64,000 nt of DNA, taken from the NCBI GenBank assembly GCA_017529865.1, contig JAFXNA010000003.1, positions 42,564 through 106,563 on the forward strand. Reading direction: 5' to 3'. The DNA is from Bacteroidaceae bacterium. Lineage in GTDB: Bacteria; Bacteroidota; Bacteroidia; Bacteroidales; Bacteroidaceae. Shown in pieces: positions 49,668 to 59,569 of this stretch. The number at the start of each line of letters is the position of its first letter. The stretch's first letter is position 1. The notes beneath the pieces are model-generated. The model had not been told where the DNA came from, made no database searches, and was given only the letters and a program-made list of their open reading frames with translations. The position numbers and the translations under genes are program-made.

Positions 49668-51575
49668 TTATTTCTGTTTGATTTTTGTTCCTTTCACCAC
49701 CACTTCTTCCTCAGCAATCATATCCTGCACAAGTGCCCGGATCTCTTCAGCGTTTCCTTGGATAGCGAGCAAATCTTTCATCGTGTGCCATTCACCATCA
49801 CTCAACACCTGTCGAATCTCTTCTGTCAACGTTCTGGTTGCCTTAGCACTCCCCTTTTGTTTCTTACGACGCACACACACATCGCATTGCCCACACTCTT
49901 TCACCTTTTCCTCGCCGAAATACTGCAACAGTTGCTGGCTACGACATAGTTCATCGCTCGAAGCATAGTGGAGTATCTCATCAATCCGTCGAGCGAAATC
50001 CGCCTTACGGTCATCATAGACGATCGGTGGCAACCCTATCTCTTCCTTATCAACTCTTCCTATGCGGAACATCACCGTCGGCGTTTTGCGTCGTGGGATA
50101 TAGTCGATAATGCGCCGCTGATTCAATTCTTTCAGCACATTATAGATCAGCTCCACATCTATGCCTGTCAGATGTGACAGATACATCTCGTCGATATACT
50201 CAAAATCGGCAAATAAGCCGGTATAATTCCTAAGCAGAGCCTGTATCACCTTATCAATCAACTCCTCCCTGCTATTCAGCATATAGAGCTCGTCCTTACG
50301 GAGAATGAAGCGCAGCCTCGACTTGAAATCGTTGTCTTCCACATAGTCGATATATCCGGCATTGTTGAGTAACCTCAGCGCATTGTTGGCCGTGTTAGCG
50401 AAATGATGGAAGTACTTGCAGAACTTCTCCATACTGAAATCGAACGTTCGCCCTCGTGCCTCACCCATTCCTACCTGTAGGAAATGACACACATCCTCGT
50501 AGGTCTGACGAATATAGTCAGGATTGGGATAGGTCTCACCGACACGTTTATGCAACTGCACTTTATCCAACGGGTTATATAGCAATACCGCATAAGCTTT
50601 CTGTCCGTCTCGCCCCGCACGACCTGCTTCCTGGAAATACGACTCAATAGAATCGGGCATATTGTAATGTATCACCAGTCGCACATCTGCCTTGTCGATA
50701 CCCATTCCAAAAGCATTGGTGGCAACCATCACACGGTTTCTGCCTTTCGCCCAGTTAACATGTCGCAGGTCCTTCTCAGCATCAGTCAGTCCAGCGTGAT
50801 AGTTATCAGCCGTGATGCCGTTGGCAATCAGATACTGCGCCAGTTCGCTTGTCATTCTGCGGCTACGTGTATAAACAATTGCGCTCCCGTGTGGCATCTT
50901 TTGCAGGATGGTCAGCATCTCAGCTGTCTTATCGGCTGTCTGGCGGACGATATAGGCCAGATTCTTACGTTCGAAACTCATCGAGAACACATTTCTCTCC
51001 TTGAATTCCAACTTATCCTGAATGTCATCCACCACCTTGGGAGTGGCTGTAGCCGTCAGGGCCAATACAGGCACATGATAAGGAATGAGGTGTCGCACCT
51101 CGACTATCTTAAGGTAAGACGGGCGGAAGTCATATCCCCACTGGGACACACAATGTGCCTCGTCCACCGTAATCATACATATCTTAGGGATGTGAGCCAG
51201 TTTCTGCCTGAACATCTCCGAGCACAATCGCTCAGGCGAGATATAGAGGAACTTATAATGGCCGTATATGCAGTTGTCGTAGGCTCTGCTGATATCGTCC
51301 GCAAACATTCCCGAATACACGGCTTCGGCTTTGATACCATTCATCCGCAGACGACTCACTTGGTCCTTCATCAGCGAAATCAATGGAGTCACCACGATGT
51401 TCAGGCCTTCCATCGCCAACGTAGGCACTTGGAAACAGATGGACTTTCCACCACCTGTAGGCATCAATCCCAGCGTATCCTTTCCTTGGGCAATACTGGT
51501 AATGATGTCTTCCTGAATTCCGCGAAACGAGTCATAGCCCCAATGTTCCTTCAACAGCTCCTGAAAGGTCATCAC
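49668..51575 (-). CDS. recQ: RecQ-family ATP-dependent DNA helicase
   Basis: The 635-residue 3'-5' helicase has Walker A LMPTGGGKSICFQ (37-49), the DEAH box at 138-141 (TVDEAHCVSQWGYDFRPSY), QEAGRAGRDG in motif VI and the RQC zinc cysteines in CGQCDVC. An HRDC domain is not evident; instead the C-terminus has a short winged-helix-like end (EWHTMKDLLAIQGNAEEI). Some Bacteroidales carry two recQ types and this could be the second. It overlaps recJ by 4 bp, so the helicase-exonuclease pair is coexpressed and likely works together in RecF-type gap repair. Confidence 0.92.
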   Translation of the reverse strand: MMTFQELLKEHWGYDSFRGIQEDIITSIAQGKDTLGLMPTGGGKSICFQVPTLAMEGLNIVVTPLISLMKDQVSRLRMNGIKAEAVYSGMFADDISRAYDNCIYGHYKFLYISPERLCSEMFRQKLAHIPKICMITVDEAHCVSQWGYDFRPSYLKIVEVRHLIPYHVPVLALTATATPKVVDDIQDKLEFKERNVFSMSFERKNLAYIVRQTADKTAEMLTILQKMPHGSAIVYTRSRRMTSELAQYLIANGITADNYHAGLTDAEKDLRHVNWAKGRNRVMVATNAFGMGIDKADVRLVIHYNMPDSIESYFQEAGRAGRDGQKAYAVLLYNPLDKVQLHKRVGETYPNPDYIRQTYEDVCHFLQVGMGEARGRTFDFSMEKFCKYFHHFANTANNALRLLNNAGYIDYVEDNDFKSRLRFILRKDELYMLNSREELIDKVIQALLRNYTGLFADFEYIDEMYLSHLTGIDVELIYNVLKELNQRRIIDYIPRRKTPTVMFRIGRVDKEEIGLPPIVYDDRKADFARRIDEILHYASSDELCRSQQLLQYFGEEKVKECGQCDVCVRRKKQKGSAKATRTLTEEIRQVLSDGEWHTMKDLLAIQGNAEEIRALVQDMIAEEEVVVKGTKIKQK

Positions 51576-53299
51576 TCACCTCCTTTATCCCCTCGGATGT
51601 CTTCAATCTGCAACTGCACCTCACCACGCTTGTGGGTATTCTCCTCGATGGTGTAGACGATGTCGAACGAGCCTTTGGTCTTGATGTAACGTGCCTCTGA
51701 ACTCTGTCCGAAAGCGATACCATTCATCACGTTGCTCGACTTACTGTCCACCAGCTCGAGTTTGATATGCTCTTGTTCGCGACCCACCACCTTACTGGTG
51801 CCGTAATCATACACTTGATGCGTGCAGAAGATAGGCTTGGGGTTCTCTGGTCCGAATGGCCGGAACTTCTTCAGGTCAGAGAAGAACTTATGAGTGATTT
51901 CCTTGAAATTGATGACTGCATCTACTTCCAGTGTGGCCTTGATATGCTCAGGATTGATATGCTCTGTGACGTAAGCCATGAAACGCTGCTTGAATTCTTC
52001 CAGATGTTCCTCCTTGAGCGAAAGACCTGCCGCGTAAGTATGTCCGCCGAAGTTCACCAGCACGTCTCGGCAACTCTCAATCGCCGCATAGACATCGAAA
52101 CCAGCGACACTACGAGCCGAACCCACGATCTCATCGCCAGCCTTGGTCAATACGACCGCCGGACGATAGTAGATTTCTGTCAGACGTGATGCCACGATAC
52201 CTATCAGTCCCTTGTGCCAGTCTTCGTTGTAGATGACGATTGCACTCTCGTCCTCGCTACTGCTGATGTTCGCCACCAGATTGCTGGCTTCCACCGTCAT
52301 ACGCTTGTCTAACTCCTTGCGCTCTTCGTTGTACTGATCAATCTGTTCAGCCATCTTCTTAGCTGTCTCAGGGTCGTGTTCTATCAGCAGCGATACCGAC
52401 TCCTTACCATTCTGCATGCGTCCTGATGCATTGATGCGCGGACCTATCTTGAAAATGATGTCCGACATCACCACATCACGCTCAGCCAATCCACAGATGT
52501 CGAGGATGGCCTTCAATCCAGTACTTGGTTTGGTGTTCAGCTGACGCATACCATGATAGGCCAGAATGCGGTTCTCACCAATAATCGGCACGATATCGGC
52601 GGCGATACTTACCACCACAAGGTCTAAGAGCGGCAACAGAGTGTTGAACGCAATACCATTGCTCAGGGCAAATGCCTGAACCAATTTGAATCCCACACCA
52701 CAACCCGACAGGTTCTTGTCGGGATAGGTGGCATCTTTCCGCTTTGCATTGAGAATAGCCACTGCAGGCGGTAATACCTCATCGGGCACATGATGGTCGC
52801 AGATTATGAAGTCTATCCCTTTCGACTTGGCGTATGCAATCTCCTCGACGGCCTTAATGCCGCAATCGAGAATGATGACCAGTTTCACCCCCGTCTCAAA
52901 CGCATAGTCTATTCCTTGCTTCGACACACCATACCCTTCGTCATTCCTATCAGGGATGTAGTAGTCGAGGTTCGAATAGTACTGCTGCAAAAAACGATAG
53001 ACCAACGCAACCGCAGTACACCCGTCGACATCATAATCTCCGTAAATCAGGATGCGTTCCTTCTTGCCCATTGCTTCATTCAAACGCTCCACCGCTAAGT
53101 CCATATCCCTCATTAGGAATGGGTCGTGGAGGTCATGCAGTTGGGGTCGGAAGAACTTACGCGCCTCATCTTCGGTGGTGATGCCCCTCTTGAGTAGCAG
53201 CTGACACAGAACCGGGCTGATATTCAGTCGCTCAGCCAGCTCTTTCGCTTTCTCCTCCTCTTGAGGTGTTGAGGGTTTGTAGTTCCATTGATAATTCAT
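51572..53299 (-). CDS. recJ: Single-stranded-DNA-specific exonuclease RecJ
   Basis: The 575-residue 5'-3' exonuclease has the DHH-family motifs: IYGDYDVDGCTA (85-96), LDCGIKAVEE (144-153) and CDHHVPDE (167-174). The DHHA1 part has GGHTYAAGLSL near residue 415, and an OB-like C-terminal domain follows. Length is normal. It has a -7 box at 53389 and is the first gene of the run leading to recQ, the TPR gene and trpS. Confidence 0.95.
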   Translation of the reverse strand: MNYQWNYKPSTPQEEEKAKELAERLNISPVLCQLLLKRGITTEDEARKFFRPQLHDLHDPFLMRDMDLAVERLNEAMGKKERILIYGDYDVDGCTAVALVYRFLQQYYSNLDYYIPDRNDEGYGVSKQGIDYAFETGVKLVIILDCGIKAVEEIAYAKSKGIDFIICDHHVPDEVLPPAVAILNAKRKDATYPDKNLSGCGVGFKLVQAFALSNGIAFNTLLPLLDLVVVSIAADIVPIIGENRILAYHGMRQLNTKPSTGLKAILDICGLAERDVVMSDIIFKIGPRINASGRMQNGKESVSLLIEHDPETAKKMAEQIDQYNEERKELDKRMTVEASNLVANISSSEDESAIVIYNEDWHKGLIGIVASRLTEIYYRPAVVLTKAGDEIVGSARSVAGFDVYAAIESCRDVLVNFGGHTYAAGLSLKEEHLEEFKQRFMAYVTEHINPEHIKATLEVDAVINFKEITHKFFSDLKKFRPFGPENPKPIFCTHQVYDYGTSKVVGREQEHIKLELVDSKSSNVMNGIAFGQSSEARYIKTKGSFDIVYTIEENTHKRGEVQLQIEDIRGDKGGE

Positions 53300-53388
53300 C
53301 TATATTTTGTTTATTAATCAGCGTTTTCGGGGGGCGAAGTCAGCCATCTGCCAACACGCCCATATATATAATGCCACATTTCGGCATT

Positions 53389-53396
53389 CAAAGGTA
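53389..53396 (-). promoter_or_regulatory. -7 box (TACCTTTG) for recJ
   Basis: TACCTTTG on the minus strand; a second identical box is at 53414-53421, 25 bp upstream. Leader of about 85 nt. Confidence 0.5.
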
Positions 53397-53480
53397 AGAA
53401 AAAAATATTACACCAAAGGTATTATCGGCTTTTTTTCCGATGAAATGCTTGTTTTTTTTAATAAAAAACAGCATATTGTA

Positions 53481-53518
53481 AAAAAAAGACCTTACATTTC
53501 GGAAAAATGTAAGGCTTT
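53481..53518 (-). terminator. Terminator after the metallopeptidase gene
   Basis: On the minus strand CCTTACATTT / AAATGTAAGG with a 5-base loop, then TCTTTTTTTT. Confidence 0.85.
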
Positions 53519-53544
53519 ATATCATTTGTATTTCTTGGAATTTC

Positions 53545-54438
53545 CTACAACTCGTTGTAGTCTCGGCTGAAGGTATCACCACGATTCACATCACCCGTCT
53601 GAAGTCCCAATTTGAACCAACGCAAACGCTGGGCTGAAGTTCCATGAGTAAACTCTTCTGATACCACAACTCCACGTGCTTTTTTCTGCAAGTAGTCATC
53701 GCCGATAACCTGTGCACAGCGGATCGCTTCCTCAATGTCGCCATCCTCCAGCGAGTTGAACATCTTGTTGTCATAGTGTGCCCAAACTCCCGCATAGAAG
53801 TCGGCCAGCAACTCCAGTCGAACAGACACCTTATTTGCTTCCTCTTTACTCAACTGTGCCATCTCCTTATGTGCCCTACCCAATGTTCCATTGAGGTATT
53901 CCACATGATGACCCACCTCGTGTGCAATCACGTAGGCGTAAGCAAAATCGCCATCAGCGCCCAACGACTGCTTCATGGTCATGAAGAATGAGAGGTCGAT
54001 GTAGAGAGCCTGGTCGCCTGAGCAATAGAATGGACCCATCTGAGCCGAACCATTACCACAAGCTGTCTGCACAGCATCTGTGTAGAGCACCATGCGAGGA
54101 TACTCATACTCACCCCAGTTGTTCTGCTTGAACACACTTGTCCATACATCCTCTGTACCAGCTAAAATCTGCTTCGAGAAGGTAGCCAACTGCTGTTCTT
54201 CTTCCGTAAACTCGCGCTGCTGACCTTGTGCCACTTCTGTGTTTCCACCAATCACGGCACCCAGTCCACCATTTTGCTGAACTGTCTCCATTACTGCTGA
54301 GAATGGGTCTCCTCCACTGATCCATGCAATCAGCGCAGCGATGATAATACCACCAATGCCCAATCCGGCTTTGGTCTTACCGCTCATACCGCGGCGGTCG
54401 TCCACATTTGTGCTTTCGCGTCTTCCGTCAAGTCTCAT
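53545..54438 (-). CDS. YpfJ-type neutral zinc metallopeptidase
   Basis: The 297-residue protein has the family opening MRLDGRRESTNVDDRRG, one membrane helix (GIGGIIIAALIAWISGG, 27-43), and the zinc site HEVGHHVE at 173-180. CGNGSAQMGPFYCSGDQALYIDLSF just before is the usual conserved block, with two Cys likely in a disulphide. The catalytic domain would face the periplasm. The biological substrate is unknown across the family. It is 26 bp after the 54464 gene and ends at a strong terminator. Confidence 0.92.
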   Translation of the reverse strand: MRLDGRRESTNVDDRRGMSGKTKAGLGIGGIIIAALIAWISGGDPFSAVMETVQQNGGLGAVIGGNTEVAQGQQREFTEEEQQLATFSKQILAGTEDVWTSVFKQNNWGEYEYPRMVLYTDAVQTACGNGSAQMGPFYCSGDQALYIDLSFFMTMKQSLGADGDFAYAYVIAHEVGHHVEYLNGTLGRAHKEMAQLSKEEANKVSVRLELLADFYAGVWAHYDNKMFNSLEDGDIEEAIRCAQVIGDDYLQKKARGVVVSEEFTHGTSAQRLRWFKLGLQTGDVNRGDTFSRDYNEL

Positions 54439-54463
54439 AATTGCTTTTTGTTTATTGTTAATG

Positions 54464-55240
54464 TTAATCTAAATACAGTTTCTTTACGGCTTCTATCAAC
54501 TTTCTGTTTGTTTCCGTTGCTTCATGAAAAAGGGAATCCTCTGCCTCTCTCTGCGACTTGTCCTCTTCCAGACTCTCCCTCTTCTTGCGATAGGCATCCA
54601 ACTGCTCGTCGGTGACTTCCATCATCCGCTTGCATTGTTCAAACAAGCGCTGCATATTCAACAGGAATCCACCACTTATGACAACATAGGGCATATAATA
54701 GAACGAGAGGGTGTTTTCCAAGGAATTGGAAACCCCATAATCGATCAACTCAAAGCGTAACGAGTCGCAAACCATCGACTTATACTGTTTACGAGTCAAA
54801 TAGAATTGGCTGACATTCTCGGCAAAAAGCACATTACCAACCGTGTTGATGGTCTCAATGTTTGAAGAGAAGATGTGTTCCACCGTCTCTGTATAGTTGA
54901 GTGTTGGTGCCAGAAGAGTCAATGCGAATCTGTTCTGCTGGAACGTTGTAGTGTCCTCGGCAAACTGGAACTGCATATCAATCGCCTGATGAATCATGGA
55001 ATCGGCATCTGCTACATCTTGCAGCGTGTTGTACATATCGTACATCACCATCATCACGATTTCGCGCTTCTCGGCCTGTTTCTTGTTATAGTCGATGATA
55101 GCCGCCACACCAAACGTGAGAGCAATTGAAATGGTGATGGCCAAAAGAGACAACAGAAACTCCTTCAGGAACGACATTCCGCTGCCGCCCTTTGTATTCT
55201 TGGGGGTAAGTAATCCTACAGTTCTTCCTATTGCACCCAT
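54464..55240 (-). CDS. Membrane-anchored protein of unknown function
   Basis: The 258-residue protein has one N-terminal helix (LLSLLAITISIALTFGVAAI, after MSFLKEF) and a helical soluble region with several acidic heptad-like stretches (AYRKKRESLEEDKSQREAED). The layout resembles DUF6090-type proteins of Bacteroidetes, which is only a suggestion. A full promoter (TTTG, 20 bp, TAATTTTG) is 21 bp upstream. An ATG at 55177 (MSFLKEF) is an alternative start. It is followed by the YpfJ-type gene. Confidence 0.68.
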   Translation of the reverse strand: MGAIGRTVGLLTPKNTKGGSGMSFLKEFLLSLLAITISIALTFGVAAIIDYNKKQAEKREIVMMVMYDMYNTLQDVADADSMIHQAIDMQFQFAEDTTTFQQNRFALTLLAPTLNYTETVEHIFSSNIETINTVGNVLFAENVSQFYLTRKQYKSMVCDSLRFELIDYGVSNSLENTLSFYYMPYVVISGGFLLNMQRLFEQCKRMMEVTDEQLDAYRKKRESLEEDKSQREAEDSLFHEATETNRKLIEAVKKLYLD

Positions 55241-55260
55241 CGTAATCTGATTAGATGATG

Positions 55261-55292
55261 CAAAATTACAACTTTTTTACAATACCACCAAA
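55261..55292 (-). promoter_or_regulatory. Full promoter (TTTG, 20 bp, TAATTTTG)
   Basis: On the minus strand TTTG (55289-55292), a 20-bp spacer and TAATTTTG (55261-55268): one of the best consensus matches in the window. It drives the 55240 gene and probably the metallopeptidase. Confidence 0.75.
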
Positions 55293-55342
55293 TTTTTTGG
55301 GTTTTTTCTTTCGTTTTTATTCTGTTGTTCCCATAAAAACCA

Positions 55343-58138
55343 TTAATGGAACAAGGATAGACGATAGGCGAAAGTGAAGAGGACATACGAAGTCTTACCC
55401 AGTGTGCGGGTTTCACTCCACTGAGTGTCTGTCACAGTGGCATTGAACCCACGATTCTGCTTCAGGATATCGTTCCAAGTCACACCAACTGAGGCTCGTT
55501 TTCCTTTAAGGAATTTATAAGTTGCCGATAGCGACCAGATGCAATCTGTCGTGTTGGCAGAAGCCAATTCGTAGTCGAACCGCTTTTGAAGATTGAAATC
55601 TGTGCTAAATAGCCATGCACCATTGGTGCTGGTATAGTCCACTCTTGCCTGTGTTCCGAACGACTTTCCGTTCGATCCTTGTGCGGTATAGTCACTCTTT
55701 CTGTGGTCAATGTTGTAGAGAACTGTTCCTGCAACAACCCAGTTGGCATTGGTGTAGCCTGAGATAAAAATAAAGTTGTAGTTGTCCCACTTCGTGACAC
55801 TCTTCTCCACATCAGCCATCGTAGCAGTCTGCACGAAAGCCACATTGTTGCTATGATTGTGGAGGGCAATCAGATTGAACGAGACTTCGTCGATTTGCTT
55901 CGTAAGGAAAAGGTATGAACGTATACTCCAATTGCCGTTGATATTCTCAGGCATCGTGCGGCGTGCTCCTGTCGTTGGGTCGAGTCGGGTCAGCATCGTC
56001 ACCTGATTCTCTGTCCGCGAATAGTCCACAGTTGCCCTCAGGAGTGCCTTGTATTTCAATTCGATACCCAAGTTATGAGCAAACGACTTCTTCAGGTTAC
56101 TGTTACCTGTGTAGATATTCATGGGATTGGAATAGTCGGTCGTAGCCGAGAGCGAATTGACTGACGGCATTGAGCTTCGTCCATTATACTTCAGCTGCAC
56201 TGTGCTCTCGCCTTCTGCAATCTTGAACTTCACCTGAGCCGATGGTGCCACATCGACAGAGCTGTAGGTATTACGTTCATTAGGTCTGTCGAGCCTGCGG
56301 TTCTCAATCACAAGTCGGGTAGGCAACACATTCATTCCCAACCTCATATTCAGCAAGTTGTTGTCAATCAACAACGTAGCAGACAGACGATGTATCAGGT
56401 TATGATTGAGTTTGTCGTACGAAAGTGAATCAATAATCATATAGTCAGAAGCAGAGCCACTAACCGCAGACGGGATGTGGTAGCGTTCATCGTTCGAGTT
56501 GTGAATGTAATCCAATCGGTACGAAAGTTGTATGTTGTTCTTCTTGCCAAAGTTATGGTTATAGAACAACTCGCCACCTAACGAATAATTATCTGATGGA
56601 TTTGATCTGACATAATCCGTATTCTGAACCATACCTCCCTTTTGGTCGAAAGTAGACTGGGTATTGTCATACGACGTGGATTTGTTTTGATTATAGCCTA
56701 CATTGGCACGAAGTCCTATCTCATCACGCCGCTCGCTACCTAAATAGCGATTCAGACCAGCATTCCAATTCAGATTTTTGCCATTCGAATTGGTTCGCGA
56801 AGAATGCAAGGTACTGCTCACAGGATTACCAGCATCATCTGTAATCGAATTCTGATAGCCGCTGAGGGTTTTGGAATCGTTGGCAGACAGAGACAGGTTT
56901 GTGTTCCAACGTGTCAGACTATCCACAGAACCCGAGAGTGTAGCATTGCCTCCATAAGAGTGGCTACGACTGCTACTGGTGGAATTGGTAACCGTTCGTT
57001 GCGAGAAACCTGGCATAAAGATCTGCGTGAACCCTTCCGTCTCTGAGTCTGTGCGATGATAACCATGACTCAGTCGTCCCTCCACATTCGTCTTGCCAAA
57101 CCGGCGCTCATACGACAAGTTCACATTGGTGTTGACATCACGCAGGGTTGGCGTACCTTGAGAAGGCAAATCGCGGGTATTGAAATCTACTCCAACCTGT
57201 GCTCCACCCTTCACATAGGCATTTCCAGAGGCCGACAAACGGAAGTTCTTAAGTGTTTCCGTAATACCTGCTGCAACATTGGCAAACTGAAGATTGTTGA
57301 CAGGTGCTTTCGTCTGCATATCCATCACCAGATGCTCGTCGCTGTTCACATCGAGCGTATCATCAGGCACCTCATAGACTTTCAGGCTCTTGAGCTTATC
57401 GTGAGGCATATTCTGCAAAGCTACGTTGATGTCGTGTTTGAAGAACGTATCACCATTCAGTCGCATTTCCTCGATACTCTGACCCATATAGGTAAGCTGA
57501 CCGCCTTCGTAACGAAGACCAGGCAGACGGCGCACAAGGTCGAGCAACACGCTACCTGAGGGCATTTCGTAAGCTTCTGCGTTGAAGATGGTGGTATCGC
57601 CTCGCTGGTACATCTTCTGCAACTCGCCTATCACCTCAGCCTCAGCAGTCGTCACAGGATTGCTTTTCAGCACAACAGAGTCGAGATTGACTACCAGCTT
57701 GTCACCGATCTTATCCTTGTCGGGTGTAGGAGTTAATATCTGATCGAATGTTTCCATACCCACATACGATATTTTGATACGCACTCTGAGGTCTTTCAGT
57801 TTGTTACGACAGAAAATGTAGCCTGTGAACTTTCCGTCCTTATCTACTGCTGCACCACCTATCTGCGTAGTATCTGCCACACATATAAGCTGCACATTCG
57901 CATTCTGGAGCGGATAGGGATTCGGCTCAAAATCATCTACGCCCATCACCTTTCCCTTCACCTCATAACGATGTTTAAGAACTGCTGAAATGAGTGCTCG
58001 CATCTCAGGTGTGATTTCTTCGATGCCAAAACGCTTCAGCAGTTCCTCTTGGGCAAAGCAATGCCCACTCATGAGGGTGAGCATTGCACATAATAGTATT
58101 AACCTTAGACTGGCTTTATGCCATTTATTGTGCTTCAT
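55343..58138 (-). CDS. Outer-membrane beta-barrel protein with carboxypeptidase-regulatory domain
   Basis: The 931-residue protein has a signal peptide (cleavage after GHCFAQ), a short helical segment, a carboxypeptidase-regulatory-like region (residues about 57-145), a plug-like part (VVLKSNPVTTAEAEVIGE, then LLDLVRRLPGLRYEGGQLTY) and a long OMP_b-brl-type barrel ending TFAYRLSLFH. It is shorter than, and clearly different from, the 28656 protein, though of the same architecture. It is the last gene of the leftward operon that starts with an ABC transporter; the DUF2807 lipoproteins lie just upstream. Whether it imports, exports or only signals is unknown. Confidence 0.82.
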   Translation of the reverse strand: MKHNKWHKASLRLILLCAMLTLMSGHCFAQEELLKRFGIEEITPEMRALISAVLKHRYEVKGKVMGVDDFEPNPYPLQNANVQLICVADTTQIGGAAVDKDGKFTGYIFCRNKLKDLRVRIKISYVGMETFDQILTPTPDKDKIGDKLVVNLDSVVLKSNPVTTAEAEVIGELQKMYQRGDTTIFNAEAYEMPSGSVLLDLVRRLPGLRYEGGQLTYMGQSIEEMRLNGDTFFKHDINVALQNMPHDKLKSLKVYEVPDDTLDVNSDEHLVMDMQTKAPVNNLQFANVAAGITETLKNFRLSASGNAYVKGGAQVGVDFNTRDLPSQGTPTLRDVNTNVNLSYERRFGKTNVEGRLSHGYHRTDSETEGFTQIFMPGFSQRTVTNSTSSSRSHSYGGNATLSGSVDSLTRWNTNLSLSANDSKTLSGYQNSITDDAGNPVSSTLHSSRTNSNGKNLNWNAGLNRYLGSERRDEIGLRANVGYNQNKSTSYDNTQSTFDQKGGMVQNTDYVRSNPSDNYSLGGELFYNHNFGKKNNIQLSYRLDYIHNSNDERYHIPSAVSGSASDYMIIDSLSYDKLNHNLIHRLSATLLIDNNLLNMRLGMNVLPTRLVIENRRLDRPNERNTYSSVDVAPSAQVKFKIAEGESTVQLKYNGRSSMPSVNSLSATTDYSNPMNIYTGNSNLKKSFAHNLGIELKYKALLRATVDYSRTENQVTMLTRLDPTTGARRTMPENINGNWSIRSYLFLTKQIDEVSFNLIALHNHSNNVAFVQTATMADVEKSVTKWDNYNFIFISGYTNANWVVAGTVLYNIDHRKSDYTAQGSNGKSFGTQARVDYTSTNGAWLFSTDFNLQKRFDYELASANTTDCIWSLSATYKFLKGKRASVGVTWNDILKQNRGFNATVTDTQWSETRTLGKTSYVLFTFAYRLSLFH

Positions 58139-58172
58139 GATGATCTATTTATCGAGTTAGATTCATTCTTAG

Positions 58173-59072
58173 TTATAAAACATACGTTCCTCTTTCGGCT
58201 GTCTCCACTGTTTCGGCATTCAAATGTTGAGTCTTGATGTTTCCAGAACCATCACTACCTTTGAAAAGTACGCTGGTTTTGCCTTCAATTCCTATATTGC
58301 CTGTTCCATAGCAGTGGGCTGCAATTCTTTTACAATCTACTTCAATCGTAATGTCTCCTGCCTCTGTGGATTCTGTGTAAATCTTACCCGTTTTGAAGAA
58401 TCCGTTGATATCGCCTGCATCCCTTGTCTGCAAAACGGCATCATCAGACAAGTTCGCCTCCTTGATGGTTGCATCGCCTGAGCCACAAACAGTAAGAGAC
58501 AGGCTTTCGGCATTCAGTTTACGCAGGCTCAAACCACCTGCTTCTCCCATTGAGATCGTTACATCATTTGCATTCACAGCATTCAACTTTGCTTCGCCTT
58601 CACCATGAATGTCTAAGTAAAAGTCGTCGAAAGAAGCAGAATCTTCAATGACAAATTCACCTTCATTGAATAGATCAACCATCGTAAGCGTAGGAGCATA
58701 TACTTTTACAAGTATCGCAGGCGTGTTAGCCCTATATTCCGGCAAATTCCGACTTATTTCCAAAGTCTGACGAAGATGATTAGTAGTATCCGTCATCGTA
58801 TCCACTGCAAACGCATAAGCTCCGAGAGCCTTCTCATTACCCACAACTGTCACTTTGTAACTATCGCTCTGGTAATACCTAACTTGTGCACTAGTCCATA
58901 CCTGGATTTCATCAAAAATATCAAGCGGTATGTCTTTCTCAACTACCTTGCCCCATTTCTCTGAGTCGCGCAAGTCGAGATTGTGCTGTGATGGTCCCAT
59001 ATCCACACAAGAACCAAGGAGGGTAATTGCTCCAAAGAGGGCAACCACATATAATATGTTTCTTGTCTTCAT
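58173..59072 (-). CDS. DUF2807 (head GIN domain) lipoprotein
   Basis: The 299-residue product has a lipoprotein signal (ALFGAITLLGSC) and a long right-handed beta-helix-like DUF2807 domain with short repeats (FVIEDSASFDDFYLDIHGEG, NANDVTISMGEAGGLSL, NAESLSLTVCGSGDATI). The start at 59072 gives the clean signal peptide; ATG 59108 lies in the end of the previous gene. It shares NHELDFRDS/NLDLRDSEKWGKVVE near the N-terminus with the 59570 gene, so the two are paralogues. The fold suggests a surface or periplasmic scaffold. It is 35 bp before the barrel protein gene. Confidence 0.85.
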   Translation of the reverse strand: MKTRNILYVVALFGAITLLGSCVDMGPSQHNLDLRDSEKWGKVVEKDIPLDIFDEIQVWTSAQVRYYQSDSYKVTVVGNEKALGAYAFAVDTMTDTTNHLRQTLEISRNLPEYRANTPAILVKVYAPTLTMVDLFNEGEFVIEDSASFDDFYLDIHGEGEAKLNAVNANDVTISMGEAGGLSLRKLNAESLSLTVCGSGDATIKEANLSDDAVLQTRDAGDINGFFKTGKIYTESTEAGDITIEVDCKRIAAHCYGTGNIGIEGKTSVLFKGSDGSGNIKTQHLNAETVETAERGTYVL

Positions 59073-59101
59073 GATTTCCCGATTTTTATCTCTTAACTTC
59101 T

Positions 59102-59551
59102 TTACCACATACCATAGGTTATGATTCCTGTCTTCTCTCCTTTGGTGATATGTATTTCAAAATAGCGATCTTCTTCTGGGTCTTCACCTTCTGGAGCAGG
59201 GTATCCATTGCCCCACGTTTTATAGTATGAATAATGAATACTGTCACTTTTATGCCATCCAATTATTGTACTCAACGTGTCAATCTTCTCGAATAGCTCA
59301 TCCGATGGTATCGATTCGAACTCAATATAAAGAGTGTCAGTAAAATCACCCATTAACATGACTGGTCCAAGGAAAAACCTAGTAACCTCATATTCTGGAA
59401 GCTTTATCCCTGTAATCCTTTCTATCCTGTCGGTAGGCCACTCTTCGGGCTTCAACTCTTCTACAGGACGGCATGATATCAAACAAGCCAGCACCAAACC
59501 TAAAGCGGCAAACGACCACTTCGAAACTTTGAAATTATCTTTTGTTTCCAT
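59102..59551 (-). CDS. Putative lipoprotein between two DUF2807 genes
   Basis: The 149-residue product has a lipoprotein signal (FAALGLVLACLISC, then RPVEELK). The mature part is acidic, with DRIERITGIKLPEYEVTRF and a segment (YFEIHITKGEKTGIITYG) ending the protein. No domain was recognised. It lies between the two DUF2807 genes with 18 bp upstream, so it belongs to the same operon. Confidence 0.68.
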   Translation of the reverse strand: METKDNFKVSKWSFAALGLVLACLISCRPVEELKPEEWPTDRIERITGIKLPEYEVTRFFLGPVMLMGDFTDTLYIEFESIPSDELFEKIDTLSTIIGWHKSDSIHYSYYKTWGNGYPAPEGEDPEEDRYFEIHITKGEKTGIITYGMW

Positions 59552-59569
59552 AACACGTTTATTTTAGGT

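Noticed and set aside
50667..51656. 329-codon frame opposite recQ
   Set aside because: The opposite strand carries all RecQ motifs; this frame is a shadow.
53307..53570. 87-codon frame between recJ and the metallopeptidase
   Set aside because: It runs through promoter boxes and a terminator and overlaps the 3' end of the metallopeptidase gene.
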